From Pseudomonadota bacterium (GTDB lineage Bacteria; Pseudomonadota; Gammaproteobacteria; Steroidobacterales; Steroidobacteraceae): a stretch of 41,350 bases of DNA. The notes under the pieces are model-generated. The model had not been told where the DNA came from. It saw only the letters and a list, made by a program, of their open reading frames with translations, and made no database searches. Made by a program: the position numbers and the translations under genes. Positions 9,301 to 16,621 of the stretch are shown here, one piece after another (position 1 is the stretch's first letter; each line of letters opens with the position of its first letter). The stretch lies in contig JAEZCN010000175.1 of NCBI GenBank assembly GCA_023433515.1, positions 1-41,350 of the forward strand, read 5' to 3'.

Positions 9301-9790
9301 TGAAGCCGTCGGCGAAGACGCTCGACTTGTCGGCGACGCCGTCGCCGTCGGTGTCCTCGACCAGCCGCACGATCTCGCTCTCGATCGCGAACTGCTTCGC
9401 CTGTTCTTCGCCGAACACGCTGTGGATCAACTTCGAGCGGTCCTCGATCGTGCGCGAGGCGAGATCGAGCTCGAGCATCGGCATGTAGTTGCGGATGTCG
9501 AGCACGCTCGAGTGATAACGATGCGTTTCGGACACGAACAGCCGGCCCTTTTCGTCGAAGTCGAATGCCACGGGGTTCGCGAGCATCGGCTCGGCGGCCC
9601 ACAAGCGGGCCTGCAGCCCTTCCGGCAGCGTGAAGTGTTTGAGCGCGAGCTCCGCCTCGTCGGAGGCCGGGTCCACGACGGGCGTGGGCAGGCGTTCATC
9701 GGGCGAGAGTGTGAGGGTCTGCGCGCAGACGACGGTGATTCCGGAGATCAACAGGACAGCGAAGCGGGAGAGCAGAACGGAAGGTTTCAT
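6362..9790 (-). CDS. PVC-type haem-binding protein: beta-propeller dehydrogenase-like domain, HEAT repeats, cytochrome c domain
   Basis: A 1142-residue exported protein. ATG at 9790 gives a signal peptide (MKPSVLLSRFAVLLISGITVVCAQ). Residues about 40-430 form a propeller similar to PQQ-sugar-dehydrogenase-like membrane-bound dehydrogenases (phrases such as PVAFDFDEKGRLFVSET, LRNPQELVFDERGDLFTGDND and DVTFAPDGKLYLLDW). A long alpha-helical HEAT-repeat section (about 470-900) shows repeated units like DKDPEVRAQAAKGLGDI and DPEARVRFFAAQSLGKL. The C-terminus carries one haem c site, CARCH (C990, C993, H994), within the domain GGEAGPDLSTIGKEKSAEYLLESI typical of this family. These proteins are best known from Planctomycetes and Verrucomicrobia and are presumed periplasmic oxidoreductases; no substrate is established. 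It converges on the TonB receptor gene. Confidence 0.88.
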   Translation of the reverse strand: MKPSVLLSRFAVLLISGITVVCAQTLTLSPDERLPTPVVDPASDEAELALKHFTLPEGLQARLWAAEPMLANPVAFDFDEKGRLFVSETHRYHSSVLDIRNYMPMLELDLASRTIEDRSKLIHSVFGEEQAKQFAIESEIVRLVEDTDGDGVADKSSVFADGFNSELDGIASGVLARNGKVWFTNIPSLWLLTEQANTKPKREELLRGFGVRFNFTGHDFHGLAIGHDGKLYYSIGDRGTHVQGPDGRLVAVPDDGAVFRSNFDGTELELVHRGLRNPQELVFDERGDLFTGDNDSDQGDMERLVHVVEGGDSGWRVGYQFAPLGKGGPWISDNLWKPRFPGRPAYLLPPVCNIEDGPSGLTYYPGTGLTPAYAGHFFITHFKGSIARSGIQTYTLGKLGASYKPTSSQQFIGGVLPTDVTFAPDGKLYLLDWVDGWPKSRKGRVYGVSPVNPDPAQVKVSAEVAQLLAGGLKQVSNQRLMSELLSHPDRRIRLEAQFELVARGNPGAFSKAVTGAKGVTALGRLHAVWGLTQFGGAGRGQFNDLLVRLLDDKDPEVRAQAAKGLGDIKYAKAQDALVKALQDPEARVRFFAAQSLGKLGNAASVTPLLGLIERNDNKDEYLRHAAVHALARIGNDAALDAAAESKSHAVRLGVLLAYRELGNPKIAKFLTDSDAFVAREAALAINDAPVEDAAPALAASLAKAPVADEPFVVRAINANFRVGGGESARNLAEYAQRADAKPEMRAEALRQLGLWAQTPQRDRVVGIFRPLDKRDGRDASAALTAAAPALLGKGPEAVQIAALEAVADLGISSLAPQLTALVGDDATPEGVRTAALASLDKLGGDEITRALASAEKSSVPALRLAALEITARRAPARAMPLVRRFVAEGSEAEQQAAFRAIPQLPAADGAKLLVGSLDSLATGKVRPGAQVELLDAAEKSTAPAVQARWEKQKASWAASGDDIAPYRFALAGGNPWQGAGQFFNNNVLPCARCHKVYGNGGEAGPDLSTIGKEKSAEYLLESIVKPSKHIAAGFDIVTFTLEGGATETGSIVSETPEKVVLRRGDNTTVDIATAQVRSRVAAPSSMPDIYTQVMSRGELRDVVAFLKALDGSRAPQDDEPAFGESNRAMSSASELGAPGGHP

Positions 9791-9944
9791 GGGGTCCCGA
9801 ATTGTTGTTGACACGAAAGGGCTTGCAGCGGGGCGCAACTATAACGTCAGGAGACGTTCGAGCCTGCGATGGCCTTCATGGACATCGCAGGACAGACATG
9901 GGAGTCGCTTGATTTGACATCAGTTCCGGTCAATTCTGGCGCGC

Positions 9945-10730
9945 GTGAAAATATCGCGACGGCTCGGGGCATGGATGATCGCGACGGTGCTCGTCGTGGG
10001 CGCGGTCGCGTATTGGTATGCATTGCGCATGTCCGGCGAGCCGGCGGCCCAGCCGGTGGCCATCGAGACGGGTCACGTACAGGTCGCCGCCCCGGGCAAA
10101 CCCGCATTCGATTTCTACCTGCTCGCACTCACCGTGCACCCGGCATTCTGCGCGGACGGCCGCGCGCACATGCAGGAGTGCCGCGCGGGCTCGCCGCGAC
10201 CGCTCGTGATCCATGGGCTCTGGCCCGAGAATCTCGCGCCGCGCACGTATCCGCGGGACTGCCCCACGCAAAGGCTCGAGCTCGATCCCGCGCTCGAGGT
10301 GGAACTGGCCGACTGGATGCCCGGCATCGCCGCGAACCTGCACGAGCACGAGTGGCGTAAACATGGCGGCTGCAGCGGACTCGACGACGACGAATTCTTC
10401 CGCCGCTCGATCGACCTGGCGCGCGTGCTCGACGGCGCGCTCGGCGCCAGGCTAACTACTCTCGCGGGCGAATCGACCACGCCCGAGGCGCTTCGCGGGT
10501 ACGCGGATCTCCACGAGCCGGGCATCGGTTCCACGATCACGCTGCATTGCCGGACGTTGCGCGACGCACCACCCGAGCTGCGCGGGCAACCGTTCCTCGT
10601 CGAGATACGGCAGTGCCTGGACAACGACGGCCCGGGCGGTATCCCCGGCACGCTGCTCGACTGCGCGCGGCTGCCGCGGCACGACCAGGGTTGCGGCTCG
10701 GAATTCCGCATTGCCGGGGGAAGAACATGA
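9945..10730 (+). CDS. Ribonuclease T2 family protein
   Basis: A 261-residue exported or membrane-anchored RNase of the T2/I type, which cleaves RNA through 2',3'-cyclic phosphates. It starts at GTG 9945 and opens with an N-terminal hydrophobic segment (WMIATVLVVGAVAYWYAL). Both catalytic motifs are present: CAS I as LVIHGLWPEN (H90) and CAS II as HEHEWRKHGGC (H135, E136, K139, H140). Cysteines around both motifs fit the family disulphides. It is divergent from the PVC-type gene (154 bases between starts). Its stop overlaps the next start by 4 bases, so the small membrane protein downstream is probably co-translated. Likely role is periplasmic RNA scavenging, by analogy with E. coli RNase I. 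Confidence 0.92.
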   Translation: MKISRRLGAWMIATVLVVGAVAYWYALRMSGEPAAQPVAIETGHVQVAAPGKPAFDFYLLALTVHPAFCADGRAHMQECRAGSPRPLVIHGLWPENLAPRTYPRDCPTQRLELDPALEVELADWMPGIAANLHEHEWRKHGGCSGLDDDEFFRRSIDLARVLDGALGARLTTLAGESTTPEALRGYADLHEPGIGSTITLHCRTLRDAPPELRGQPFLVEIRQCLDNDGPGGIPGTLLDCARLPRHDQGCGSEFRIAGGRT

Positions 10731-11032
10731 TGAATCTGCAGATCGCCGAGCTCGCGCTCGCCTATGCCATCACCGCGGCCGCGATGTTCGTCGGCCTGCT
10801 GCTCATGCGCGCGGACACACGCGCGTACTGGCGCTGGCCCGTGTACTCGGCGATGGCGCTGGCACTCGGGGTCGTGAGCTGGAACCTGCTGCGCAAACAC
10901 CTGCTGCCCGCCGAATGGGTGTCCACCCGGCCCGACGCGATCTACTACGGCGCGCTCGCGTTGTACGCGCTGCTGGGCTTCGGGCTCGGCGCGCTGCTCG
11001 GGCGGCTCACGCGCAAACGCAAGGTTGCCTGA
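10727..11032 (+). CDS. Small multi-pass membrane protein, function unknown
   Basis: A 101-residue protein with three likely membrane segments: LALAYAITAAAMFVGLLLM, WPVYSAMALALGVVSWNLL and IYYGALALYALLGFGLGALLG. A short positively charged tail (RLTRKRKVA) suggests the C-terminus is cytoplasmic. The start ATG at 10727 overlaps the RNase T2 stop (ATGA), and a second ATG follows at 10730; GGGGGAAG (10716-10723) serves either. I do not recognise the family. The overlap points to translational coupling with the ribonuclease. Confidence 0.75.
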   Translation: MMNLQIAELALAYAITAAAMFVGLLLMRADTRAYWRWPVYSAMALALGVVSWNLLRKHLLPAEWVSTRPDAIYYGALALYALLGFGLGALLGRLTRKRKVA

Positions 11033-11079
11033 GGCGCGGCGTTGCCGGAATATCGGCCTCACTGCCGAGGAGGACGAAC

Positions 11080-11151
11080 ATGGCGAAGGCAAAGAAAAAG
11101 AAGACGAAACGGACTCCGGGGAACGAAGGGCCGGATCCGCCGACCGGCTAG
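11080..11151 (+). CDS. Putative 23-residue lysine-rich microprotein
   Basis: A short ORF begins at ATG 11080 after a strong ribosome site (GAGGAGG, about 11067-11073). The product has two halves: a basic N-terminus (MAKAKKKKTKRT) and a Gly/Pro/Asp-rich C-terminus (NEGPDPPTG), ending at TAG 11149-11151. It follows the membrane-protein gene by 47 bases on the same strand and converges on the regulator gene. No homologue is known to me. The strong ribosome site and abrupt change of composition support it being expressed; the small size keeps confidence moderate. Confidence 0.5.
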   Translation: MAKAKKKKTKRTPGNEGPDPPTG

Positions 11152-11163
11152 GGTGAGCAGGTC

Positions 11164-13416
11164 CTAAAGAGACCTTGCGTCCAATTCCGTTCCAGGAACC
11201 TCGATCCCGGCGAACCAGGGCTCGTTGCGCAGCGTCCATGCGCTGCGCCAGCCACGTCTCCAGGCTTCGTCGATCGCGGTCTGCGCTTCGGCTTTCTTGC
11301 CGCGCAGCGCGAGCAATTCGGCGCGCAGCGAGTACAGGCCGTAGTGCCGGCCGCCATTCTTCTCGAAGCTGTTCAGCAACCCGTCCAGGTCGTCGAGCAA
11401 CTTGTTGGCGCGGGCGAGATCGCCCTTGGTTTCGATCTCGATACCCGCGCGGACCAGCGCCGCGGAGGCCGCGTGCCGGATTTGCCCGCCGTCGAGCCGG
11501 TCGACCAGCGCCGCGGGCAGGATGCGGTCCGCATGTTCCAGCGTGCCGCGAGCGGCGAGCGGGTCGCCCGCCATCCACTGCAGGTGCGCGAGCTCGCGCA
11601 ATTCGGCGCTGGTGGTGGCCTTGGCCTGGAGCGCATTCGCGGCGATCCATTCGCGCAGCGCCTTCGGGCCCTGTTCCGCGTACAAGAGCCGTCCACCCCG
11701 CGAGAAGTAGTCGAAGCTGCCGTCGTTGGGCACGTCCGCGGCCGCGGCGCGCGCTTCATCGACCTGGCCGAGCGACAACAGCAAGTCCACTTTCTGGTTC
11801 GCGAGCATCGGATCGCCCGGCGATAGCTTGCGCGCCTCGTCGATCCAATGGATCGCTCCGGTGGTGTTGCCCTGCGCGCGATCGATCCAGGCCGTGGCGA
11901 GCGGTCCCCACAGGTTCTCCGGATCGAGCTCGCGGCCGCGCGCGCAGGCCTGCGCGGCTTCCGCGTATTCACCGAGGTCGGTGAGCTCGAGACAACGCAG
12001 CACCTGCGAGAGGAAGTCCATCGGATCGAGCCGCGCCGCGGTCGTGAAATGTTCGAGCGCCTTGCGGGGATTGCCGCGGTTCCCGTAGAGGTCGCCGAGG
12101 ACGCGATGACTGCGCGCATTGTTCGGATTGATGCGCAACGACTGCTCGAGGATCGGCAACGCTTCGTCGTGGCGCATCTGGTCCGTCAGGAACCAGCCCT
12201 TGACCGCGAGCGCGTCGGCGAGCGACGGCTCGAGTTCGAGCGCGCGATTGAGCAACGGCTCGGCCTCGATGATGATCTCCTCGAGCGGGCGATTGTTCAG
12301 CGAGCGGCTGTTGAGCAGCGCGCCGGAGAGGCCCGCCAGCGCCAGCGCGTAATCGGGATCGGCTTCGATCGCACGGCGGTAATACTCGATGGCCTTGAGA
12401 TTGTCCGCGGCCGTGCGCTCGCGCTCGCGCGCGCGGCCGAGAAGGTACAGCTCGTACGCTTCCATCTTGCGCGGCTGGCGTTGCGCCCAGGCTTCCGCGG
12501 TATCCGAAGCCAGCCGGAGGTGCAGCGCTTCGGCTACCGAACGCGACACCGTGTCCTCGATGAGGAAGATGTCACCGATGGGCAGCGCGTAAGTGTCGGA
12601 CCAGATGTGCACGCCGCGTTTCGCCTCGATGAGCTGCACGGTCACGCGCAGGTTCTCGCCCGAGCGGCGCAGGCTGCCTTCGAGCACGTGGGTCGCGTCG
12701 AGCGCCTTCGCGATTTCGCGCACGTCCTTGTTCTCGCCCTTGAACGCGAACGCGGACGTGCGCGCGACCACGCGCAAGGTCGGAATGTGCGCAAGCCAGT
12801 TCGACAGCTCCTCGGTGAGGCCGTCGCACAAAGGCTGCTCTTTCTGATCGAGGCTCATGTCGACCAGCGGCAGCACGACGATCGTCGGCGCGGTTTCGTC
12901 GGTCGGGGCCGCGCCGAACCAGGTGCCGGGCATGCGCCAGGCAACGACGGCCAGCGCGACAGCGGCGATGACGCTGCCGAATCCGAGCGCGAGGCGACGC
13001 AGCGGCGCACGTCGGTCGGATTCGCGGCGACCGGTCGTGGGCGTGCTCGCGGCGTCGGCGGGGGCTTCGTATCGGGACGCGGGCTCCGCGACGCGATCGG
13101 GCTCGAGCTCCGCGATGAAGCGGTAACCCTTGCGCGGCAGCGTCTCGATGTAGCGCGGCATGTCGGCGTCGTCGCCGATCGCGATGCGCAGTTTGCGCAC
13201 CGCGGTATTGAGGCCGGTGTCGTATTCGACCACGCCGGTGGGCCAGAGCCGGGCGATGAGCTGCTCGCGCGTCACGACCTGGCCGGGCCGTTGCGTCAGC
13301 TCGTCGAGGACCGCCAGGGGCTGGTCCTGCAGGCGACTGGTCGTGCCGTCCTTCGCGATCTCGCCGGACTCGAAGTCGACCAGCCATCCGTCGAACCTGA
13401 TCAAGCGCTTTTCCAT
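11164..13416 (-). CDS. CadC-like winged-helix transcriptional regulator with TM segment, TolB/FlgO-like domain and TPR repeats
   Basis: A 750-residue one-component membrane regulator. Residues about 8-98 form an OmpR/PhoB-type winged helix (FDGWLVDFESGEI through REQLIARLWPTGVVEYDTGLNTAVRKLR to IETLPRKGYRF). A single TM segment follows (LALGFGSVIAAVALAVVAWRM, about 145-165). Then comes a domain also found with adenylate cyclases and FlgO (IVVLPLVDMSLDQ, LCDGLTEELSNWLA, THVLEGSLRRSGENLRVTVQL) and at least eight TPR-like helices to the C-terminus. The DNA-binding part is cytoplasmic and the rest periplasmic. Such proteins sense envelope conditions and activate nearby or distant genes; targets cannot be read here. 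The start is ATG 13416; a neighbouring divergent gene begins at 13538. Confidence 0.9.
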   Translation of the reverse strand: MEKRLIRFDGWLVDFESGEIAKDGTTSRLQDQPLAVLDELTQRPGQVVTREQLIARLWPTGVVEYDTGLNTAVRKLRIAIGDDADMPRYIETLPRKGYRFIAELEPDRVAEPASRYEAPADAASTPTTGRRESDRRAPLRRLALGFGSVIAAVALAVVAWRMPGTWFGAAPTDETAPTIVVLPLVDMSLDQKEQPLCDGLTEELSNWLAHIPTLRVVARTSAFAFKGENKDVREIAKALDATHVLEGSLRRSGENLRVTVQLIEAKRGVHIWSDTYALPIGDIFLIEDTVSRSVAEALHLRLASDTAEAWAQRQPRKMEAYELYLLGRARERERTAADNLKAIEYYRRAIEADPDYALALAGLSGALLNSRSLNNRPLEEIIIEAEPLLNRALELEPSLADALAVKGWFLTDQMRHDEALPILEQSLRINPNNARSHRVLGDLYGNRGNPRKALEHFTTAARLDPMDFLSQVLRCLELTDLGEYAEAAQACARGRELDPENLWGPLATAWIDRAQGNTTGAIHWIDEARKLSPGDPMLANQKVDLLLSLGQVDEARAAAADVPNDGSFDYFSRGGRLLYAEQGPKALREWIAANALQAKATTSAELRELAHLQWMAGDPLAARGTLEHADRILPAALVDRLDGGQIRHAASAALVRAGIEIETKGDLARANKLLDDLDGLLNSFEKNGGRHYGLYSLRAELLALRGKKAEAQTAIDEAWRRGWRSAWTLRNEPWFAGIEVPGTELDARSL

Positions 13417-13537
13417 GCTCGCCTCGTCCCCGGGTGCTGGATCATAGACAAATCAGCCATGAATCAGCCGCCGTCCATCGCCCCGAAGTTACCAGAACGT
13501 GGAATCTGCCCGCCTTTCGAGAAAACGGGAGGCCGCC

Positions 13538-14206
13538 ATGCAATCCAACGCGCACCTCAGTGTCGCGCCCGAGCCGCCGGAGCCACGGACCCTGTACCGG
13601 CAGAAGTACCTGTCCGCCCGGGCGCTGGCCGCGTTAGTTAGCCAGCTCACGACCGGGTATCCGCCGCACGAGAGTCGCGGTGCGCCAGGGCCGCTGGACC
13701 GCTACATCCGCAGGGCGCTCGAGCGGTCCGTGCTCGGGAACGCGGGCGGGGCGCACCTGTGGCGGGTCATCGCGGAGAAACATCCCGAGATCTGGGAGGT
13801 GATCGGCGGGGATCCGGCCACGCTGGTGGCGCTGAATCCGCAGCCGCTGCCGCCCCGGCCGGCCTTCCTGGCCGCGGTGATCCTGGAATTCACCGAGCGC
13901 ATGACGAACGTGGGAGAACTGGCCGACCTGATCCCACGCCCGGGCGGCGAGCCCGGACACGCGATCGTCGCCACGCACGTCGCGCGTTTCGTCGACGATG
14001 TCTGCGACAGCGCGCTGCGCATTCACTGGCCGTATCCGTGGCCCGCGCCCCCATGGTTCAGCGAATTCCTGACGGGCGCGGACCTCGTCGTGCTGGGCAC
14101 ACAGTTTCAGCAAGCGTCCGTGGTTGCGATGGACCGCGACCTCGGGCGCACCTTTGCCGATGCCGCGCATGCATTGCTCGAAGCCGGCGCCGCCCGCCTG
14201 GTGTGA
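13538..14206 (+). CDS. Hypothetical protein with LNPQPLPP motif
   Basis: A 222-residue protein without signal peptide or TM segment. ATG at 13538 is preceded by GGGAGG (13527-13532); the ORF stays open upstream to 13499 without a better ribosome site. The N-terminal half is helical (YLSARALAALVSQLTTG, LDRYIRRALERSVLG). The centre carries ALNPQPLPPRPAF (about residues 99-111), a motif I recall from many uncharacterised bacterial proteins of otherwise different sequence. The C-terminal half continues with helices and WPYPWPAPPWF. I cannot assign a function. The TGA stop is followed directly by a copy of the 42-bp repeat. Confidence 0.75.
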   Translation: MQSNAHLSVAPEPPEPRTLYRQKYLSARALAALVSQLTTGYPPHESRGAPGPLDRYIRRALERSVLGNAGGAHLWRVIAEKHPEIWEVIGGDPATLVALNPQPLPPRPAFLAAVILEFTERMTNVGELADLIPRPGGEPGHAIVATHVARFVDDVCDSALRIHWPYPWPAPPWFSEFLTGADLVVLGTQFQQASVVAMDRDLGRTFADAAHALLEAGAARLV

Positions 14207-14244
14207 AATGGGGACATTCCTCGTTTCCTAGCAAACGGGGACAG
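14207..14244 (+). repeat. REP-like repeat, copy 1 (left arm of an inverted pair)
   Basis: The sequence begins AATGGGGACATTCC directly after the stop codon of the LNPQPLPP gene and ends GGGGACAG. It contains the family hairpin with arms TCCTCGTTT and AAACGGGGA around loop CCTAGC. It pairs with copy 2 at 14282-14319 (36 of 38 bases complementary). Confidence 0.9.
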
Positions 14245-14281
14245 GTTGCGAACAGGGCGATCGTGCGAGCATCACTGAGGT

Positions 14282-14319
14282 CTGTCCCCGTTTGCTAGGA
14301 AACAGGGAATGTCCCCATT
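14282..14319 (-). repeat. REP-like repeat, copy 2 (right arm of the inverted pair)
   Basis: Reverse-oriented copy of the family, 37 bases from copy 1. Relative to copy 1 it has two changes in the hairpin arm (TCCCTGTTT for TCCTCGTTT), which keep pairing with AAACGGGGA by moving the G-T wobble. Its outer end overlaps the TAA stop of the globin gene (14318-14320). Confidence 0.9.
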
Positions 14320-14713
14320 ACGTACGCATGGTTTGGGATAACACTCCGTAAGTGACGATCCACGCGGACTTCACTTGCGGGGTGAACTCGCCGTTGAGCG
14401 TTTGTTCGAGCGACCACAGCAGCGCGGTCGCGACCGCGCTGTGGTGGTCGTCCCGGATGCCGATCTTCGATTGCCGGCGTCCGAACTCCCGCACGGCCGG
14501 TAACAGGAATTCGACTTTGTCGAGGCCCCTCACCACCGTCGTGATGAGGTGAACCAGCTTGCGCCCGTTTTCACGCGCGTCAGCCTCGAACAGGGGCTGC
14601 AGCGTCGCGTCGAGCTCGAAAAGTCTTGGATAGAAGGTCGCCGCGACAGAGTCCTTGTTCCCAAGCGCCTTCCGCCAGCTGTCCTGGACTAACACGATGT
14701 CGTCTTGCGTCAT
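14318..14713 (-). CDS. Single-domain globin (flavohaemoglobin-type globin fold) lacking the proximal histidine
   Basis: A 131-residue protein from ATG 14713. It aligns by eye along its full length with the globin domain of Hmp and Vitreoscilla haemoglobin: TFYPRLFELDATLQPLF (B and C helices, with the B10 tyrosine as Y28), LLPAVREFGRR (F helix), IGIRDDHHSAVATALLWSLEQTL (G helix) and AWIVTYGVLSQTM (H helix). In Hmp the haem-ligating histidine lies in KHTSFQI; here the aligned segment is RQSKIGI, with Gln81 (codon CAA). Haem binding is therefore uncertain. Two adjacent histidines, H90 and H91, lie nine residues on. No reductase domain follows. It may be a sensor or non-haem globin, or a decayed copy. 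The stop overlaps repeat copy 2. Confidence 0.82.
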   Translation of the reverse strand: MTQDDIVLVQDSWRKALGNKDSVAATFYPRLFELDATLQPLFEADARENGRKLVHLITTVVRGLDKVEFLLPAVREFGRRQSKIGIRDDHHSAVATALLWSLEQTLNGEFTPQVKSAWIVTYGVLSQTMRT

Positions 14714-14897
14714 GCATCTCTCCGCGCACGGAAAGGGCGGAGCAAGCGCTGTGCCAGCGAAAAACGCCGGTTCACGGTGCGCGTGCGCGGCGCACGCACC
14801 GCGTGTGACCGACCGCGACGCGGCGACGCCCGGACTTGGAGCAATGGGCGGCAAATGACAACGTTTACCGCATAATCGCGCCTGCGAGATGCCCTGA

Positions 14898-15122
14898 ATG
14901 AGAACACTGCAGCTCAAGGTGAAGCCCGGATCGCGCGAGGACTCCCTCGTCGAGCAGCCGGACGGCAGTTGGATCGCCCGCGTGAAGGCGCCGCCGGTCG
15001 ACGGGAAGGCGAATGCCGCGGTGATCGAGCTCGTGGCACGGCATTTCGGCGTGCGCAAGGCGCAGGTCATCATCCGCAGCGGCCTGTCCGGCCGGCTGAA
15101 ACGGGTCCAGATCGAGGATTGA
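14898..15122 (+). CDS. yggU: DUF167 (YggU family) protein
   Basis: A 74-residue protein matching the small DUF167/YggU family over its full length: LKVKPGSREDSL at the start, WIARVKAPPVDGKANAAVIELVA in the middle and KAQVIIRSGLSGRLKRVQI at the end. The motif APPVDGKANAA is the family hallmark. Function is unknown; the E. coli homologue was solved as a small alpha/beta protein. The start ATG is at 14898. The GST gene follows after two bases, suggesting one transcript. Confidence 0.9.
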   Translation: MRTLQLKVKPGSREDSLVEQPDGSWIARVKAPPVDGKANAAVIELVARHFGVRKAQVIIRSGLSGRLKRVQIED

Positions 15123-15124
15123 CG

Positions 15125-15829
15125 ATGATCACGCTGTACACCTTCGGGCCGCATTTCGGATTGCCGGACCCCAGCCCCTTCGTCATGAAGGGCGAGATGC
15201 TGCTCAAGTTATCCGGCCTCCCGTACCGGACGACCACGCGCGGATTCAAGGGCGCGCCCAAGGGCAAACTACCGTACATCGTCGACGAGGGAACGATCGT
15301 CGCGGACTCCACGCTGATCCGCATGCACCTCGAGAACGAACACGGAATCGACTTCGACCGCGCGCTGTCGCCGCGCGAGCGCGGCATCGCGTGGGCCGTC
15401 GACAAGATGCTCGAGGATCACTTCTACTGGCTGATGGTCCACTGGCGCTGGCTGGACGACGCCAACTTCGAGCGCGGGCCGAAGCAGTTCTTCAAGCGCG
15501 CGCCGGCGTTCATTCGTCCACTCGCCGAATCCTTCGTGCGCCGGGACATTCGCCGCAGGCTCCACGCGCATGGACTCGGCCGCCACACCGATGCCGAAAA
15601 GATCGCGATGGCCGCACGCGCCGTCGCATCGCTGTCACAGATCCTCGGCGACAACGAGCATTTCCTCGGCGCCGAACCCTGCGGCGCGGATGCGACCGTG
15701 TTCGCGTTCCTCGCCGGCACGCTCACGCCGGTGTTCGAGTCGCCGCTGCATACCGAGGTGCGACGATTCCCGAACCTCGTGACGTATCGCGACCGGATGA
15801 TGCGCGAGCACTTCCCGGCCTTCGCCTGA
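15125..15829 (+). CDS. Glutathione S-transferase family protein (metaxin/FAX-like)
   Basis: A 234-residue cytoplasmic protein. The thioredoxin-like N-terminal domain runs from ITLYTFGPHFGLPDPSPFVMKGEMLLKL through KGKLPYIVDEGTIVADSTLIRMHLE; the PYI cis-proline and the E/DS glutathione-contact region are in place. The C-terminal helical domain ends in FLGAEPCGADATVFAFLAGTL, the usual GST N-capping region, and FPNLVTYRDRMM. The order and the long C-domain insert resemble the Tom37/metaxin and failed-axon-connections branch rather than classical detoxifying GSTs. ATG at 15125 lies two bases after the DUF167 stop, with GAGG (15114-15117) as ribosome site. Substrate unknown. Confidence 0.88.
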   Translation: MITLYTFGPHFGLPDPSPFVMKGEMLLKLSGLPYRTTTRGFKGAPKGKLPYIVDEGTIVADSTLIRMHLENEHGIDFDRALSPRERGIAWAVDKMLEDHFYWLMVHWRWLDDANFERGPKQFFKRAPAFIRPLAESFVRRDIRRRLHAHGLGRHTDAEKIAMAARAVASLSQILGDNEHFLGAEPCGADATVFAFLAGTLTPVFESPLHTEVRRFPNLVTYRDRMMREHFPAFA

Positions 15830-16024
15830 TCGCGCGCTAACACGAGTCCAGAAAATAGTTTGTAGGCATTCGCCGCATGTTTTCGCGCGGCGCATCGATT
15901 CGCGCGTGCCATGGCTTAGCATGGCTCGAGGTCAGACGAGGGACGCGCCGCGGGCGTGAAGTTCGATCCGCGCAGTGCGAAAAGGCATACTGCCTTCGCA
16001 GGTACTGAGATCAGGGATCAGTCG

Positions 16025-16621
16025 ATGCCAGGCAAGAGACGGGGCATTCCCGCGAGCAGGCTCGCTCGCGAACTCGGAGTGAGCCTCAGCGAATTCATCG
16101 ATGACGTGGTGGCGATTCTTTCGCGTTACGACGCGCAGGCGCCGGGCGACGCGCCCGTGCGCCACCGGGAAATCTGCGCCGCCGTTTCCGCCGCGATGAT
16201 CGCCTCGCTGGAGGCATCCACGCTGTCGCAAGTCGAGCGCGAACGGCTGCAACCGCTGATCCACGACGTGCTGCTCCCGTTCTGGTCGAAACACTGCGCC
16301 GCGGACGCGGACACCGCAAAGTACATCGCGACGCGCTCCCAGCACTATCTCAGTGGGCGCAACGCGAGTAGCCAGGTCAAGACGGCGGTGAACATCGTGA
16401 GCGCGCTGCTCGAGTCGCTCGCGATTCCGATGTCCGATCGCGCCCCGCTCGGCAAGAGGTTGTCGCCCGCCTTCGCGCACCGCATGGTCGGTGACGTGTT
16501 CCGCATCAATGATCTGCGCGCCCGGCACGGCATCGAGCTGTCGCTGATCGCCACGCTGTGCGCGTTGCAGGGCATGTCGATGTTGTACGAGCCGATTCTC
16601 AGGATGTTTCGAATCGCCTGA
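16025..16621 (+). CDS. Hypothetical alpha-helical protein
   Basis: A 198-residue protein; ATG at 16025 (MPGKRRGIPASRLARELGVSL) is preferred over an in-frame upstream GTG at 15956 because an AGGGA precedes it. The N-terminus is basic and could be a short DNA-contact or helix-turn-helix-like segment (IPASRLARELGVSLSEFIDDV). The remainder is helical without signal peptide or TM segments. I do not recognise a family. The last 23 bases overlap the end of the convergent HPt-like gene. Confidence 0.6.
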   Translation: MPGKRRGIPASRLARELGVSLSEFIDDVVAILSRYDAQAPGDAPVRHREICAAVSAAMIASLEASTLSQVERERLQPLIHDVLLPFWSKHCAADADTAKYIATRSQHYLSGRNASSQVKTAVNIVSALLESLAIPMSDRAPLGKRLSPAFAHRMVGDVFRINDLRARHGIELSLIATLCALQGMSMLYEPILRMFRIA

